Source: an uncultured Bacteroidales bacterium
GTDB lineage: Bacteria; Bacteroidota; Bacteroidia; Bacteroidales; Paludibacteraceae
Length of the DNA stretch: 37,783 bases
Reading direction: 5' to 3'
Assembly: GCA_900317745.1 (NCBI GenBank)
Contig: ONHW01000013.1
Location: 85,673 to 123,455 of the forward strand
Under the pieces are notes generated by a model. That model made no database searches. It saw only the letters and a list, made by a program, of their open reading frames with translations, and was not told the DNA's origin. Below are positions 15,220 through 23,035 of this stretch, one piece after another; positions within the stretch are counted from its first letter, which is position 1, and each line of letters starts with the position of its first letter. The position numbers and the translations under genes were made by a program.

Positions 15220-16638
15220 ATGAATTTCCTGCTTATCCTGCTCAACATCTTTTTCGTCAGTTTTGCTGACAAGCCCGTGCAAGCCACACCTGCCCTCTCG
15301 CCGCGTGCCGTTGAGCAACGCGCGAAGTGGAACATAGCCACTGACGAACTCGACTATCCCGTTCATGCCGCCTACCTCGACAGTCTGCGCCAGCACGGCG
15401 CGAAGATTCATCACACCTCGCGCTGGATGAACGGTGCCACATGTTCGATGACCGACGAGCAGGCTGCAGCCGTTGCACAACTGCCGTTTGTGACCGGCGT
15501 AGAGGCTACACGCCTGGATAGGCACGGCAGCACCGTAAGCAAACGCCGCAGTATGCCTGCCGAAGCCATGCTAACCAACCATGCGACGGACGAGTTGCCC
15601 ACCGATGCACAACTCGCGTTGTACAACCTCCAGCCACTGCACGAGTTGGGCTACCACGGGCAGGGCATACTCATCACCGTGTGCGACGGCGGGTTCACCA
15701 ACGCCAACACCCTCGGCTGCTTCCGACAATCGCAGGAGCTCGGACACTTCGACTTCACCGACGACATCACGGATATGTACGGCTACACCGGCGTGCACGG
15801 CACAATGTGTCTGAGTGCCATATCCGGCAAGACCGAACAATACACCGGTGCTGCCACGGCTGCCGACTACTACCTCATGCGCTCCGAAGAAGCGGAGACC
15901 GAGTCGCCCAAAGAGATGGATAACCTCGTAGCCGCACTGGAGAAAGCCGACTCGCTCGGCACGAACATCTTCACCGTTTCGCTCGGCTATGCGATGTTCG
16001 ACAACGACGAGTGGACACTCACCTACGACGCACTCGACGGCAAGACCACCCGCGCCAGCCGCGCAGCACACATAGCAGCACGCAAAGGCATGCTCGTATG
16101 TGCAGCCGCCGGTAACGATGGCGACAAGTCGTGGGAGAGGATATCCGTGCCGGCTGACGCCGACTCCATACTGACGGTTGGCGCTGTGAACGTGCAGGGA
16201 GAGATAGGCTCGTTCTCCAGCCACGGACCAAGTGCCGACAACCGAGTCAAGCCGGACGTGTGCGCCGTAGGAGTGAGCGCTGCGCTGATAGATACCAACG
16301 GCGAGATCGTCTATCGCCACGGCACGAGCTTCGCCACGCCACTGATTGCCGGCTTGGCTGCCACCCTGTGGTCGGCACTGCCGGACGAGAACGCCATGAA
16401 GATACGCGAACGGATCATACGTTCCGCCGACCGCTACCAGAACCCCGACGCACGGCAATACGGCTACGGCATACCCGACGCATACGCCGCCTATCAGGGA
16501 CGCACAACGGGGATAGATAGAGTAGTCGATAGTCAAAAGTCGAAAGTCGAAAGCACGAAGGTGCTGCGCGACGGACAACTGCTGATCATACGTGGCGGGA
16601 AGATGTACGATACAATGGGAAGAATGGTTGAGCGCTGA
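15220..16638 (+). CDS. Secreted subtilisin-like serine protease (S8) with short sorting-type C-terminal tail
   Basis: The 472-residue protein has an N-terminal hydrophobic signal (MNFLLILLNIFFVSFA), a propeptide-like region and an S8 catalytic domain. D156 (TVCDGGF), H193 (GVHGTMC), N299 (AAAGND) and S370 (RHGTSFATP) form the intact catalytic set, so it should be an active endopeptidase of the cell surface or periplasm. After a linker encoded by a heptamer tract (16524-16558), the last 25 residues contain VLRDGQLLIIRGGKMYDTMG. This resembles the tail of the SusE-position protein at 23036 and may be a reduced type IX secretion signal. It lies 14 nt downstream of the methyltransferase, probably in one transcript with it. 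Confidence 0.85.
   Translation: MNFLLILLNIFFVSFADKPVQATPALSPRAVEQRAKWNIATDELDYPVHAAYLDSLRQHGAKIHHTSRWMNGATCSMTDEQAAAVAQLPFVTGVEATRLDRHGSTVSKRRSMPAEAMLTNHATDELPTDAQLALYNLQPLHELGYHGQGILITVCDGGFTNANTLGCFRQSQELGHFDFTDDITDMYGYTGVHGTMCLSAISGKTEQYTGAATAADYYLMRSEEAETESPKEMDNLVAALEKADSLGTNIFTVSLGYAMFDNDEWTLTYDALDGKTTRASRAAHIAARKGMLVCAAAGNDGDKSWERISVPADADSILTVGAVNVQGEIGSFSSHGPSADNRVKPDVCAVGVSAALIDTNGEIVYRHGTSFATPLIAGLAATLWSALPDENAMKIRERIIRSADRYQNPDARQYGYGIPDAYAAYQGRTTGIDRVVDSQKSKVESTKVLRDGQLLIIRGGKMYDTMGRMVER
16524..16558. repeat. Heptamer tract inside the S8 protease gene
   Basis: AGTCGAT, AGTCAAA, AGTCGAA, AGTCGAA and a degenerate AGCACGA lie in tandem. They encode the linker VDSQKSKVEST between the protease domain and the C-terminal tail. 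Confidence 0.85.
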
Positions 16639-16643
16639 GCACG

Positions 16644-16744
16644 AAAAAAGGGAAGCTATCTGCATCGCACCGCTACAACCTCGTACCCTTGCTTCGGTCA
16701 AGACCTGGGGGAGTTAGGAGGGAGCTGGTCGTACAGGACTTCCC
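16644..16744 (-). ncRNA. ffs: Signal recognition particle RNA, small bacterial type (4.5S-like)
   Basis: On the minus strand the 5' end GGGAAG (16744-16739) pairs with CTTCCC (16655-16650), directly followed by TTTTTT as a terminator. Inner helices CTG-CG-ACC with GGT-CG-CAG, CCTC with GAGG and CCC with GGG can be drawn. The conserved internal-loop strands CAGG and AGCA (from CCCAGGTC and GAAGCAAGGG) are present. The length of about 100 nt is normal. The apical loop differs from the E. coli GGAA tetraloop. The RNA binds Ffh for cotranslational targeting to the membrane. The promoter at 16813-16844 puts about 60 nt of leader, including a heptamer tract, before the mature 5' end, implying processing. 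Confidence 0.8.
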
Positions 16745-16753
16745 TATGAGTTA

Positions 16754-16781
16754 GTTGAAAGTTGAAAGTTGAAAGTTGAAA
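16754..16781. repeat. Heptamer tract in the SRP RNA leader
   Basis: Four perfect copies of GTTGAAA (plus-strand reading) lie between the SRP RNA promoter and its mature 5' end. Confidence 0.92.
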
Positions 16782-16812
16782 GACTAACAACGATAACTTC
16801 CGAACGCGACTG

Positions 16813-16844
16813 CAAAAGTACAACTTTTTTTCGATATTTGCAAA
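16813..16844 (-). promoter_or_regulatory. Promoter of the SRP RNA gene
   Basis: On the minus strand TTTG (16844-16841), a 20-nt spacer and TACTTTTG (16820-16813), a perfect match to the consensus. It lies 4 nt from the start codon of the opposite-strand helicase. Confidence 0.85.
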
Positions 16845-16848
16845 TATT

Positions 16849-18363
16849 TTGCTCGAAAACTTCATTTCACATAGAATTTTCCACAATCTGCGAACTCAAG
16901 CACGCAACGAAGAGGGTGAAGAACTGCCGTTCATCCCCAACGCCGGTCAGCGCGAACTGGTGAACATGCTCGGCACGTTCCTGCTGGATAGCACCGAAGG
17001 CAAACTGTTCATCCTGCGCGGCTATGCCGGTACGGGTAAGACAACAATCGTCAGCGCCCTCGTGCGCACCTTGCGCAGCCTCGGGCAGAAATGTATCCTG
17101 CTGGCTCCCACCGGTCGCGCCGCGAAAGTGCTCAGCCGCTATGCCTCAATCGACGAGAAAGTAACAGCCTACACGATTCACAAATATATCTACCGCCAGA
17201 ACGAACTTGGCAAGGAGTCGTTCAGCCTGGGCGACAACCTGTTTCACCACGCGTTGTTCATCGTGGATGAATCCTCTATGCTCTCGAACGTTCGCGACCT
17301 GTCGTCCCCCTTCGGCAGCGGCAGTCTGCTGGACGATCTGATGCGGTTCGTATATAACGGTCAGGGCTGCTCGCTGATGCTCGTGGGCGACTCGGCGCAG
17401 TTGCCGCCGGTAGGTTTCAACACCTCACCCGCACTCAGCGACGACCACATGGCGCAGTACAACGTACCAGGGCTGCATATCAGCTCCTACACCCTGACCG
17501 AGGTGGCGCGGCAGGCGGACACCTCGGCTATACTAAGCAACGCCACGGCTATACGCCGGCATATACAGCAACTGACAGCAACGTTTCAGCCCGTTACAGC
17601 ACAGCACTTCGACATCCAAGCCGCACCGGACACGGTGATACTCAACGGCGTGGATGTGCAGCCGATGATTGAGCGGTCGTACAACGAGTGCGGCATGGCG
17701 CAGACGCTCATCGTAACGCGCTCCAACCGACGCACGAACATGTACAACCAGGGCGTACGATCGTATATCCTCTGGAAAGACGACCAGCTCTCTGCCGGCG
17801 ACCGCGTAATGGTGAACAAGAACAACTACTACTGGGGCAAGGATTATGAGCAGGAGCACTCCCCTGCTTCCGGCAACGGAGACAAGCAACCGGCGGCGGG
17901 CACGTTCATAGCCAACGGCGACATGTTCGAGGTGACACGCATCCGTAACTTCCGCGAGTTGTACGGCTTTCACTTCGCCGACGCCACGCTGCAGAACATC
18001 GACTACGAGGCGGAACGCGAGATGGAAGCTACCGTCTGGCTGGATATACTGCAAGCCGAATCCGACGAGCAGGTCTATCAGATGCAGCAGGATCTGTTCT
18101 ACCGCATTGCCGAAGATTATCCGGAGATTCACAACCGCAAGGAGCTCGTCCGCACGATCTACGAATCGCCGTACTACAACGCCCTGCATATCCGTTACGC
18201 CTACGCCGTGACCTGCCACAAGGCGCAGGGCGGACAATGGCGGCACGTGTATATCGACCAAGGACCCGTACCCGACGAGCAACGCGACATAACATACCTG
18301 CGATGGCTATACACAGCCATCACACGGGCTACTGAAAAGGTCTTCCTGATCAATTACAAATAG
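16849..18363 (+). CDS. RecD/Dda-like ATP-dependent DNA helicase (superfamily 1)
   Basis: The 504-residue protein has Walker A RGYAGTGKTT near residue 57, motif Ia LAPTGRAAKVL, Walker B FIVDESSML, motif III MLVGDSAQLPPVG, and the C-terminal UvrD-like region YAVTCHKAQGGQW with AITRATEKVFLI. This is the AAA_30 plus UvrD_C_2 layout of small RecD-like helicases common in Bacteroidota (about 470-500 residues), which act on DNA without RecBC partners. The only candidate start before the conserved region is TTG at 16849; the first ATG is near residue 40 and would cut into PNAGQREL. The true N-terminus is therefore uncertain by some residues. No neighbour indicates a pathway. Confidence 0.88.
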   Translation: MLENFISHRIFHNLRTQARNEEGEELPFIPNAGQRELVNMLGTFLLDSTEGKLFILRGYAGTGKTTIVSALVRTLRSLGQKCILLAPTGRAAKVLSRYASIDEKVTAYTIHKYIYRQNELGKESFSLGDNLFHHALFIVDESSMLSNVRDLSSPFGSGSLLDDLMRFVYNGQGCSLMLVGDSAQLPPVGFNTSPALSDDHMAQYNVPGLHISSYTLTEVARQADTSAILSNATAIRRHIQQLTATFQPVTAQHFDIQAAPDTVILNGVDVQPMIERSYNECGMAQTLIVTRSNRRTNMYNQGVRSYILWKDDQLSAGDRVMVNKNNYYWGKDYEQEHSPASGNGDKQPAAGTFIANGDMFEVTRIRNFRELYGFHFADATLQNIDYEAEREMEATVWLDILQAESDEQVYQMQQDLFYRIAEDYPEIHNRKELVRTIYESPYYNALHIRYAYAVTCHKAQGGQWRHVYIDQGPVPDEQRDITYLRWLYTAITRATEKVFLINYK

Positions 18364-18423
18364 CAGGTAGGTTAAGAAAAACATATAACAATTTTATCTG
18401 TTGATAAAAAATCTCTCCGTTTA

Positions 18424-18455
18424 TTTGCAATTGTCAGATATTTTTCGTAACTTTG
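18424..18455 (+). promoter_or_regulatory. Promoter of the five-gene secreted-protein cluster
   Basis: TTTG (18424-18427), a 20-nt spacer and TAACTTTG (18448-18455). The predicted start is about 50 nt upstream of the first gene. No other consensus promoter was seen before 22929, so the cluster is probably one transcript. Confidence 0.83.
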
Positions 18456-18510
18456 CAGGCGTATAGGGTTTTGCCCCAAGCAACCGACAAACATAATACC
18501 AATACTGAAT

Positions 18511-19008
18511 ATGAAACGAACATTTTTACTGCTTGCCATGGCCATGCTGATGGCTATGCCGAGTTTTGCAGGCGCAAAGAAGAAAGCGGAAAAAGACACC
18601 GAGCATTTCCGCTACGAGATTGAATGTGCAGGTAACGGCACGCAAGGCACCTATCTGGTCAAGGTTTGGAGTTACTCCAAGCGTCCGAGTGTGGCAGCCG
18701 AGCAATGTATGAAGAACGCCGTACACGGTGTGATCTTCAAGGGCTACACCGGCGGTAACGGATGCGTGGCGCAACGCCCGCTCGCCAGCCATCCGGGCGT
18801 AGAGATGGAGTATGAGGAATACTTCCGCAACTTCCTGTCCGACAAAGGCGAGTATTACAAGTACGTCTCCCTCACCGGCGCTACGCAGGAGATTGTCAAG
18901 GTCGGCAAGGAGTACAAGGTCGGCATTATCGTCAGCGTTCAGAAGGATGAGCTGCGCAAAGCCCTCGAGCAGGCAGGCGTGATCCGCGGCCTGGGATCGG
19001 GATTCTAA
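18511..19008 (+). CDS. Secreted protein of unknown function, first gene of the cluster (paralogue of the next gene)
   Basis: No function is recognised. The 165-residue product has a signal peptide (about 1-22, ending PSFAGA) and one small domain. Its middle and end can be aligned by eye with the next gene: AAEQCMKNAVHGVIFKG with DAYEKAQKQAVRDVILLG, EMEYEEYFRNFLSDKGEYYKY with EQKYEDYLNAFFAEGGPWQNY, and SVQKDELRKALEQAGVIRG with TVFRNELKARLIADGILKQ. The shape (repeated helix then a strand-rich end, with an Ala-rich early helix) is reminiscent of LPP20/FlgT-type envelope domains, but only as a loose impression. It lies 74 nt before the lipoprotein gene. Confidence 0.75.
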   Translation: MKRTFLLLAMAMLMAMPSFAGAKKKAEKDTEHFRYEIECAGNGTQGTYLVKVWSYSKRPSVAAEQCMKNAVHGVIFKGYTGGNGCVAQRPLASHPGVEMEYEEYFRNFLSDKGEYYKYVSLTGATQEIVKVGKEYKVGIIVSVQKDELRKALEQAGVIRGLGSGF

Positions 19009-19082
19009 CGGACCACCGCATAATGCCCGCAGCTACGTTGGCTGCGAAACGAACAATCATCTGAAATAACAAATCACACATC

Positions 19083-19568
19083 ATGAACAAGAGATCATTT
19101 ATAGCCTTGGCATTCATCGCTATGCTGGTGGTGCTGGCAGGCTGTGGTGCGCGGCGTTCGCAGGCGTACTACGACTACAACAGTAAGATCATTGCCTCCG
19201 AACTGGATGGCGCCTATACGATCCGCGCGTTCGGCCGCGCACGAAATGCCGTGGACGCCTACGAGAAAGCACAGAAGCAAGCCGTACGCGACGTTATACT
19301 GCTGGGCGTAGAGTCTTCCGACGCAACAGTCAAACCGCTGAAGGCACTGCTCCTGGAGGTGAACGCCGAGCAGAAGTACGAAGATTACCTCAACGCATTC
19401 TTTGCCGAAGGCGGACCGTGGCAGAACTACTGCAATCTGCGCCAGCGCCGAATCCTGTCGTCGAACTTCGCACGGACAGACGCACAGGTCGTTGCGCAAG
19501 TATCCGTAACCGTGTTCCGCAACGAACTGAAAGCAAGACTAATAGCGGACGGCATACTCAAACAATAA
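19083..19568 (+). CDS. Lipoprotein of unknown function, second gene of the cluster
   Basis: The 161-residue protein has a lipoprotein signal peptide with lipobox LAGC (cysteine near residue 20), so it should be anchored to the outer membrane or inner membrane surface. The mature domain is a paralogue of the preceding gene product (see that entry). It contains an Ala/Lys helix, the acidic pair EDYLNAFF and the strand QVVAQVSVTVFRNELKARL. No catalytic motif is visible. It lies 32 nt before the DUF6175-like gene, a gap carrying two heptamers (GGTGAAA, GGTAAAC) right before the ATG. Confidence 0.75.
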   Translation: MNKRSFIALAFIAMLVVLAGCGARRSQAYYDYNSKIIASELDGAYTIRAFGRARNAVDAYEKAQKQAVRDVILLGVESSDATVKPLKALLLEVNAEQKYEDYLNAFFAEGGPWQNYCNLRQRRILSSNFARTDAQVVAQVSVTVFRNELKARLIADGILKQ

Positions 19569-19600
19569 TCGTAAACATCTAAGGTGAAAGGTAAACAGTT

Positions 19601-20560
19601 ATGAAGAAAAGTATCGTATTGATAGCCTGTCTGGCATGCTCGCTCATAGCAGGTGCACAGGCCAAGAAACCTACCCTGATGGTTATGCCCAGCGATGCAT
19701 GGTGCTACCAGAACGGATTCACAAAAGAGATACCTGACGGCGAGGGACATACTGCACAGATTGCCGACTACGATGAAGCTCTGCGCACCAGTATGGATCT
19801 CAAACTCGCCATCGCTAAGATCAACGACCTGATGGCTGAGCGAGGATTTCCGCTCAAGGACCTCGAGCAGCAACTCAAGATCATCCGTCAACAGACAGCC
19901 GAGCAGAACATCGTAAGCAGCAAAGCCGGCAACGAACTGGCTGAGTCGCCCATCGACAATCTGCTGCGCGTAGCCAAGGCGGATATAATCGTCGAACTGA
20001 CCTGGGATGTCAAGGAGCAAGGTCCGAAGCGTACCCTCAGTTACATTCTGGAAGGCAAAGATAGTTACACAGGCAAGAGTATAGGCGGCAGCAACGGAAC
20101 GAGCAGTCCGTCGTTCTCGGCAGACATGACCGTCCTGCTGGAGGAGGCTGTAGTGGCACACATCGACAACTTCAACAACCGCCTGCAGAACTACTTCGAC
20201 GATCTGTTTGCCAACGGACGAGAGGTAGCGCTGGACATTCGCGTGTTCGCCGACAACGCTGCAGGCATTGATCTGGAGTCGGAGGTCGGACCGGACAAAG
20301 AGGAGCTGTCCGAAGTGATCGACGCCTGGATGGCAGAGAACACCGTACAGGGACGATTCACCAAGCTCGGTTCATCGGAGAACTACGTATCGTACGAGCA
20401 GGTGCGTATCCCGCTCTACAACGCCAAAGGCGTAGCCATCGACACGGAGGCTTTTGCCCGCCAACTGCGTACGTACCTGCGCAAAGAGCCGTTCAACATA
20501 CCTGTCAAGGTAATGAACAGAGGCTTGGGCAAGTGCATACTCGTATTGGGCGAGAAGTAA
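19601..20560 (+). CDS. Secreted DUF6175-like protein, third gene of the cluster
   Basis: The 319-residue protein has a signal peptide (MKKSIVLIACLACSLIAGAQA) followed by KKPTLMVMPSDAWCYQNGF. From memory this resembles the Bacteroidota family DUF6175, which I cannot confirm here. The middle (SPIDNLLRVAKADIIVELTWDV, then a segment with SYTGKSIGG) looks like the nucleotide-free alpha/beta fold of CsgG/LpoB/TolB-N-type envelope proteins. In those, an oligomer-forming domain contains the phrase A-D-I-I/V-V-E. That similarity is inference. The C-terminal third (SYEQVRIPLYNAKGVAIDTEAFARQLRTYLR) is a separate domain. No known catalytic site. It is 36 nt before the next gene. Confidence 0.72.
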   Translation: MKKSIVLIACLACSLIAGAQAKKPTLMVMPSDAWCYQNGFTKEIPDGEGHTAQIADYDEALRTSMDLKLAIAKINDLMAERGFPLKDLEQQLKIIRQQTAEQNIVSSKAGNELAESPIDNLLRVAKADIIVELTWDVKEQGPKRTLSYILEGKDSYTGKSIGGSNGTSSPSFSADMTVLLEEAVVAHIDNFNNRLQNYFDDLFANGREVALDIRVFADNAAGIDLESEVGPDKEELSEVIDAWMAENTVQGRFTKLGSSENYVSYEQVRIPLYNAKGVAIDTEAFARQLRTYLRKEPFNIPVKVMNRGLGKCILVLGEK

Positions 20561-20596
20561 ACCGTAAGCAGTTAAATCGTAAAAAGAATAGAGATC

Positions 20597-21544
20597 ATGA
20601 AAAAATCGTTTATCATACTGTTGCTTGCCGGCATGACACTGAGCGTGCAAGCACAATCATCTCAAGCACCGGAGGCTGCTCTCGCACTGCGCGTACTCGT
20701 TGAGGAACCTGTTGAACCGGCTCCGCTTGCGTCCAAGCAACTGATTGAGCAGAAACTCAACACCCTACTCACACAGAACGGCATTGCTTCGATGGATTAC
20801 CTCGGGCAGTTCTTTATCACCGCACGTGCTATTCCTACCAGCAAGGATATCATTGCCGGACCGCCCACCAAGATCTCCGAGACACTGGAGGTGGCACTGT
20901 ACATTGCCGACTACTACAACCAGCTCGTGTTCGCCACCACAACCACTACCGTCAAAGGTATAGGCGAGACGGATACCAGGTGCTACCTGAACGCACTCAA
21001 GCAACTCAAGCTCAACACCCCGGAGATGAAAAAGTTCGTAGCCGAAGGCAAACGAAAAGTGCTGGACTACTACAACACCCAGGCTGACAAGATGATCGCC
21101 AAGGCACAACTGCTTGCACAGCAGAAGAACTTCGAGGAGGCGCTGTGGATCGTATCCACCATTCCTGCCGAGTGCGACAAGTACGCCGACGCACTGGCTG
21201 CCGGCAAGGTTATCTACCAGCAGTACATCGACCACCTGTGTAACGTTAATCTTGCCAAGGCGCGTACTACCTGGGCTGCCGGGCAGGACGTGATAACAGC
21301 CGACGCAGCCGGTGAGTTCCTCAGTCAGATCTATCCCGACGCACAGTGCTACGGCGAAGCAATGGAGCTCTACAAAGAAATCAAGGGAAAGGTACTCGAC
21401 GACTGGAAGTTCGAGATGAAGAAGTACCAGGACGGTGTGGATATCGAGAAAGAACGCATTCACGCCATGCGCGACGTAGGCGTAGCCTTCGGCAAAGGGC
21501 AGCAACCGATCACCACGCATATATCCTCGTTCATGCCATGGTAA
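20597..21544 (+). CDS. Secreted protein with helical repeat C-terminus, fourth gene of the cluster
   Basis: The 315-residue protein has a signal peptide (MKKSFIILLLAGMTLSVQA). An N-terminal alpha/beta domain (25-140) contains KQLIEQKLNTLLTQNGIA, FFITARAIPTSKDI, LEVALYIADY and TTVKGIGETDTRCYLNALKQL. The rest is all-helical and TPR-like (KAQLLAQQKNFEEALWIVSTIPAE, then NLAKARTTWAAGQD and YKEIKGKVLDDWKFEMKKYQDG). I recall similar proteins in other Bacteroidales but no assigned function. The tail ends in a conserved-looking QQPITTHISSFMPW. The stop overlaps the start of the next gene by 7 nt, so the two products are probably made in fixed ratio. Confidence 0.74.
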   Translation: MKKSFIILLLAGMTLSVQAQSSQAPEAALALRVLVEEPVEPAPLASKQLIEQKLNTLLTQNGIASMDYLGQFFITARAIPTSKDIIAGPPTKISETLEVALYIADYYNQLVFATTTTTVKGIGETDTRCYLNALKQLKLNTPEMKKFVAEGKRKVLDYYNTQADKMIAKAQLLAQQKNFEEALWIVSTIPAECDKYADALAAGKVIYQQYIDHLCNVNLAKARTTWAAGQDVITADAAGEFLSQIYPDAQCYGEAMELYKEIKGKVLDDWKFEMKKYQDGVDIEKERIHAMRDVGVAFGKGQQPITTHISSFMPW

Positions 21545-22929
21545 GGTTTTCCAAGACATATCTGTCTGCAATGCTCCTGCTGCTATCAGTAGGAGCATTT
21601 GCTCAATCAGCCGGCGAACAACTCTCCTACCGCCGTAGCGCTCTCGCAGAGGCGATAATCTATCACTCCGAGGATACGTTCGGCAGAAACATTCAGGAGG
21701 CGTTTGAGAGCATACCTGTGTCCGACAAGTACGACGACCACACCATTGGCATCCGCGTCATTGACAACGACCGCATTCCCGATGTACGTAAGAACTCGCA
21801 CGGCCTCGTGAAAGCCAAGTACGGCAAGACGCTCAACAAGGAGGATATCCGCCTCAACGGAGAGATGCTTGAGCGCATACTCAACGAGGCTAACTGCGCC
21901 AAATGGATGGTTGCCAAGTGGTTCGGTTGGGACCTGGCACGGATTGATTCGATCATACATGACACTTCGCTCGAAAAGCGCGAGAGAGACTCGCTGCTGC
22001 TCACCGCTGCTACCATGAACATGCGGCTCATTCAGCAGCGCGGGCAATACAACGCCACCGACCTCGACGTGCAGCTGGCAGAGCACACAGCCAGAGGCGT
22101 GGCGGCCCTATCCGATGCAGGAGAGGAACTGATAGGTAACACATTCATGCTCGTCAACGACATAACCTACGTCACCACCGAGGAGAGAGCGGCCGTAGCC
22201 AAAATGACCATGAACATCCTTGGAGGTGTGTTTGACATTCTGACAGGCGGTGAGGTCGGCAGAGATGTGGCTAAGACAGGAGGGCAGGTTGCCGACCTGT
22301 TCACAGGATTCACGGTCAAGACCCACTCCTACCTGTTTCAGCTCCAATGGAACGACTCGATTGCCGCTATCTTCTACAACAATTACTACTCCGCCGTGCC
22401 GGACAAAGACAAGATCCCCGCGTTTCTGCACGACTCTACCACCTTCCGCATGAAGTACGTTGCGCACGAATACGAATACGACGGCAAGGCGGAGGTCAAG
22501 GGCAAGTACGACCGCCACGAACTCGTCAAGATGATCTGTACCCGCTCAATCGATAAAAACATTGCGGCACTGCAACTGGCTTACGAGGATTTCAAGGTCA
22601 AGACGCCCGTATATGCGATTGTCACCAACGAGAAAGGCAAGATCATCGGCTACTCGGCTAAGATAGGCATGAAGGAAGGTATAACCGAGCAGTCGAAGTT
22701 TCAGGTTATTGAGCGCGTGATTGATCCCGAGAAGCAGACCTCTACCTACCGCCATGTAGCCGATCTGCGCCCCGTGAAAGGCGAGATCTGGGACAACCGC
22801 TACAACGCCGTGCTCGAGCACGCTGAGGACTCCGAACTCAACGCTACCCTGTTCAAGAAGACCGGCGGCGGCGAGATCCTGCCCGGCATGCTGATCATCG
22901 AGGGCAAGTACAAGAAGGTTACGCAATAA
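21538..22929 (+). CDS. Secreted protein of unknown function, fifth gene of the cluster
   Basis: The start is ATG 21538, overlapping the preceding stop (ATGGTAA); an open frame continues upstream but only as a shadow of the fourth gene. The 463-residue product has a signal peptide (MVRFSKTYLSAMLLLLSVGAFA). A mainly helical region (about 25-230) follows with a hydrophobic patch AKMTMNILGGVFDILTGGEVG that could be membrane-associated. A beta-rich C-terminal domain (about 350-463) has VYAIVTNEKGKIIGYSAKIGM and ends GEILPGMLIIEGKYKKV. That end looks like a beta-barrel module of the kind found in surface or secretion proteins. No catalytic motif or known family was recognised. It is last in the cluster and is followed by hairpins at 22972-23023. 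Confidence 0.74.
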   Translation: MVRFSKTYLSAMLLLLSVGAFAQSAGEQLSYRRSALAEAIIYHSEDTFGRNIQEAFESIPVSDKYDDHTIGIRVIDNDRIPDVRKNSHGLVKAKYGKTLNKEDIRLNGEMLERILNEANCAKWMVAKWFGWDLARIDSIIHDTSLEKRERDSLLLTAATMNMRLIQQRGQYNATDLDVQLAEHTARGVAALSDAGEELIGNTFMLVNDITYVTTEERAAVAKMTMNILGGVFDILTGGEVGRDVAKTGGQVADLFTGFTVKTHSYLFQLQWNDSIAAIFYNNYYSAVPDKDKIPAFLHDSTTFRMKYVAHEYEYDGKAEVKGKYDRHELVKMICTRSIDKNIAALQLAYEDFKVKTPVYAIVTNEKGKIIGYSAKIGMKEGITEQSKFQVIERVIDPEKQTSTYRHVADLRPVKGEIWDNRYNAVLEHAEDSELNATLFKKTGGGEILPGMLIIEGKYKKVTQ

Positions 22930-22971
22930 CCCGCAACAGACGGAATCAATACATACCCACAATGCAAAACA

Positions 22972-23023
22972 ATAGCCCGAGCTCTCGCCCGGGCTATGTT
23001 ATACTACAAGTGTGTAGTTTTGT
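22972..23023. terminator. Convergent terminator region (two hairpins)
   Basis: ATAGCCCG (22972-22979) pairs with CGGGCTAT (22990-22997), a stem that on the minus strand is followed by TGTTTTGC and can end the sugar-utilisation transcript. ACTACA (23003-23008) pairs with TGTAGT (23013-23018) and is followed on the plus strand by TTTTGTT; it may end the five-gene cluster. Confidence 0.6.
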
Positions 23024-23035
23024 TAACGTTTCGGC

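Noticed and set aside
18392-18409. AT-only hairpin after the helicase gene as a terminator
   Set aside because: The stem has one G-C pair and no T tract follows on the plus strand.
21346-21537. Upstream in-frame extension of the fifth cluster gene
   Set aside because: It overlaps the fourth gene in another frame; ATG 21538 gives a signal peptide and a typical ATG/stop overlap.
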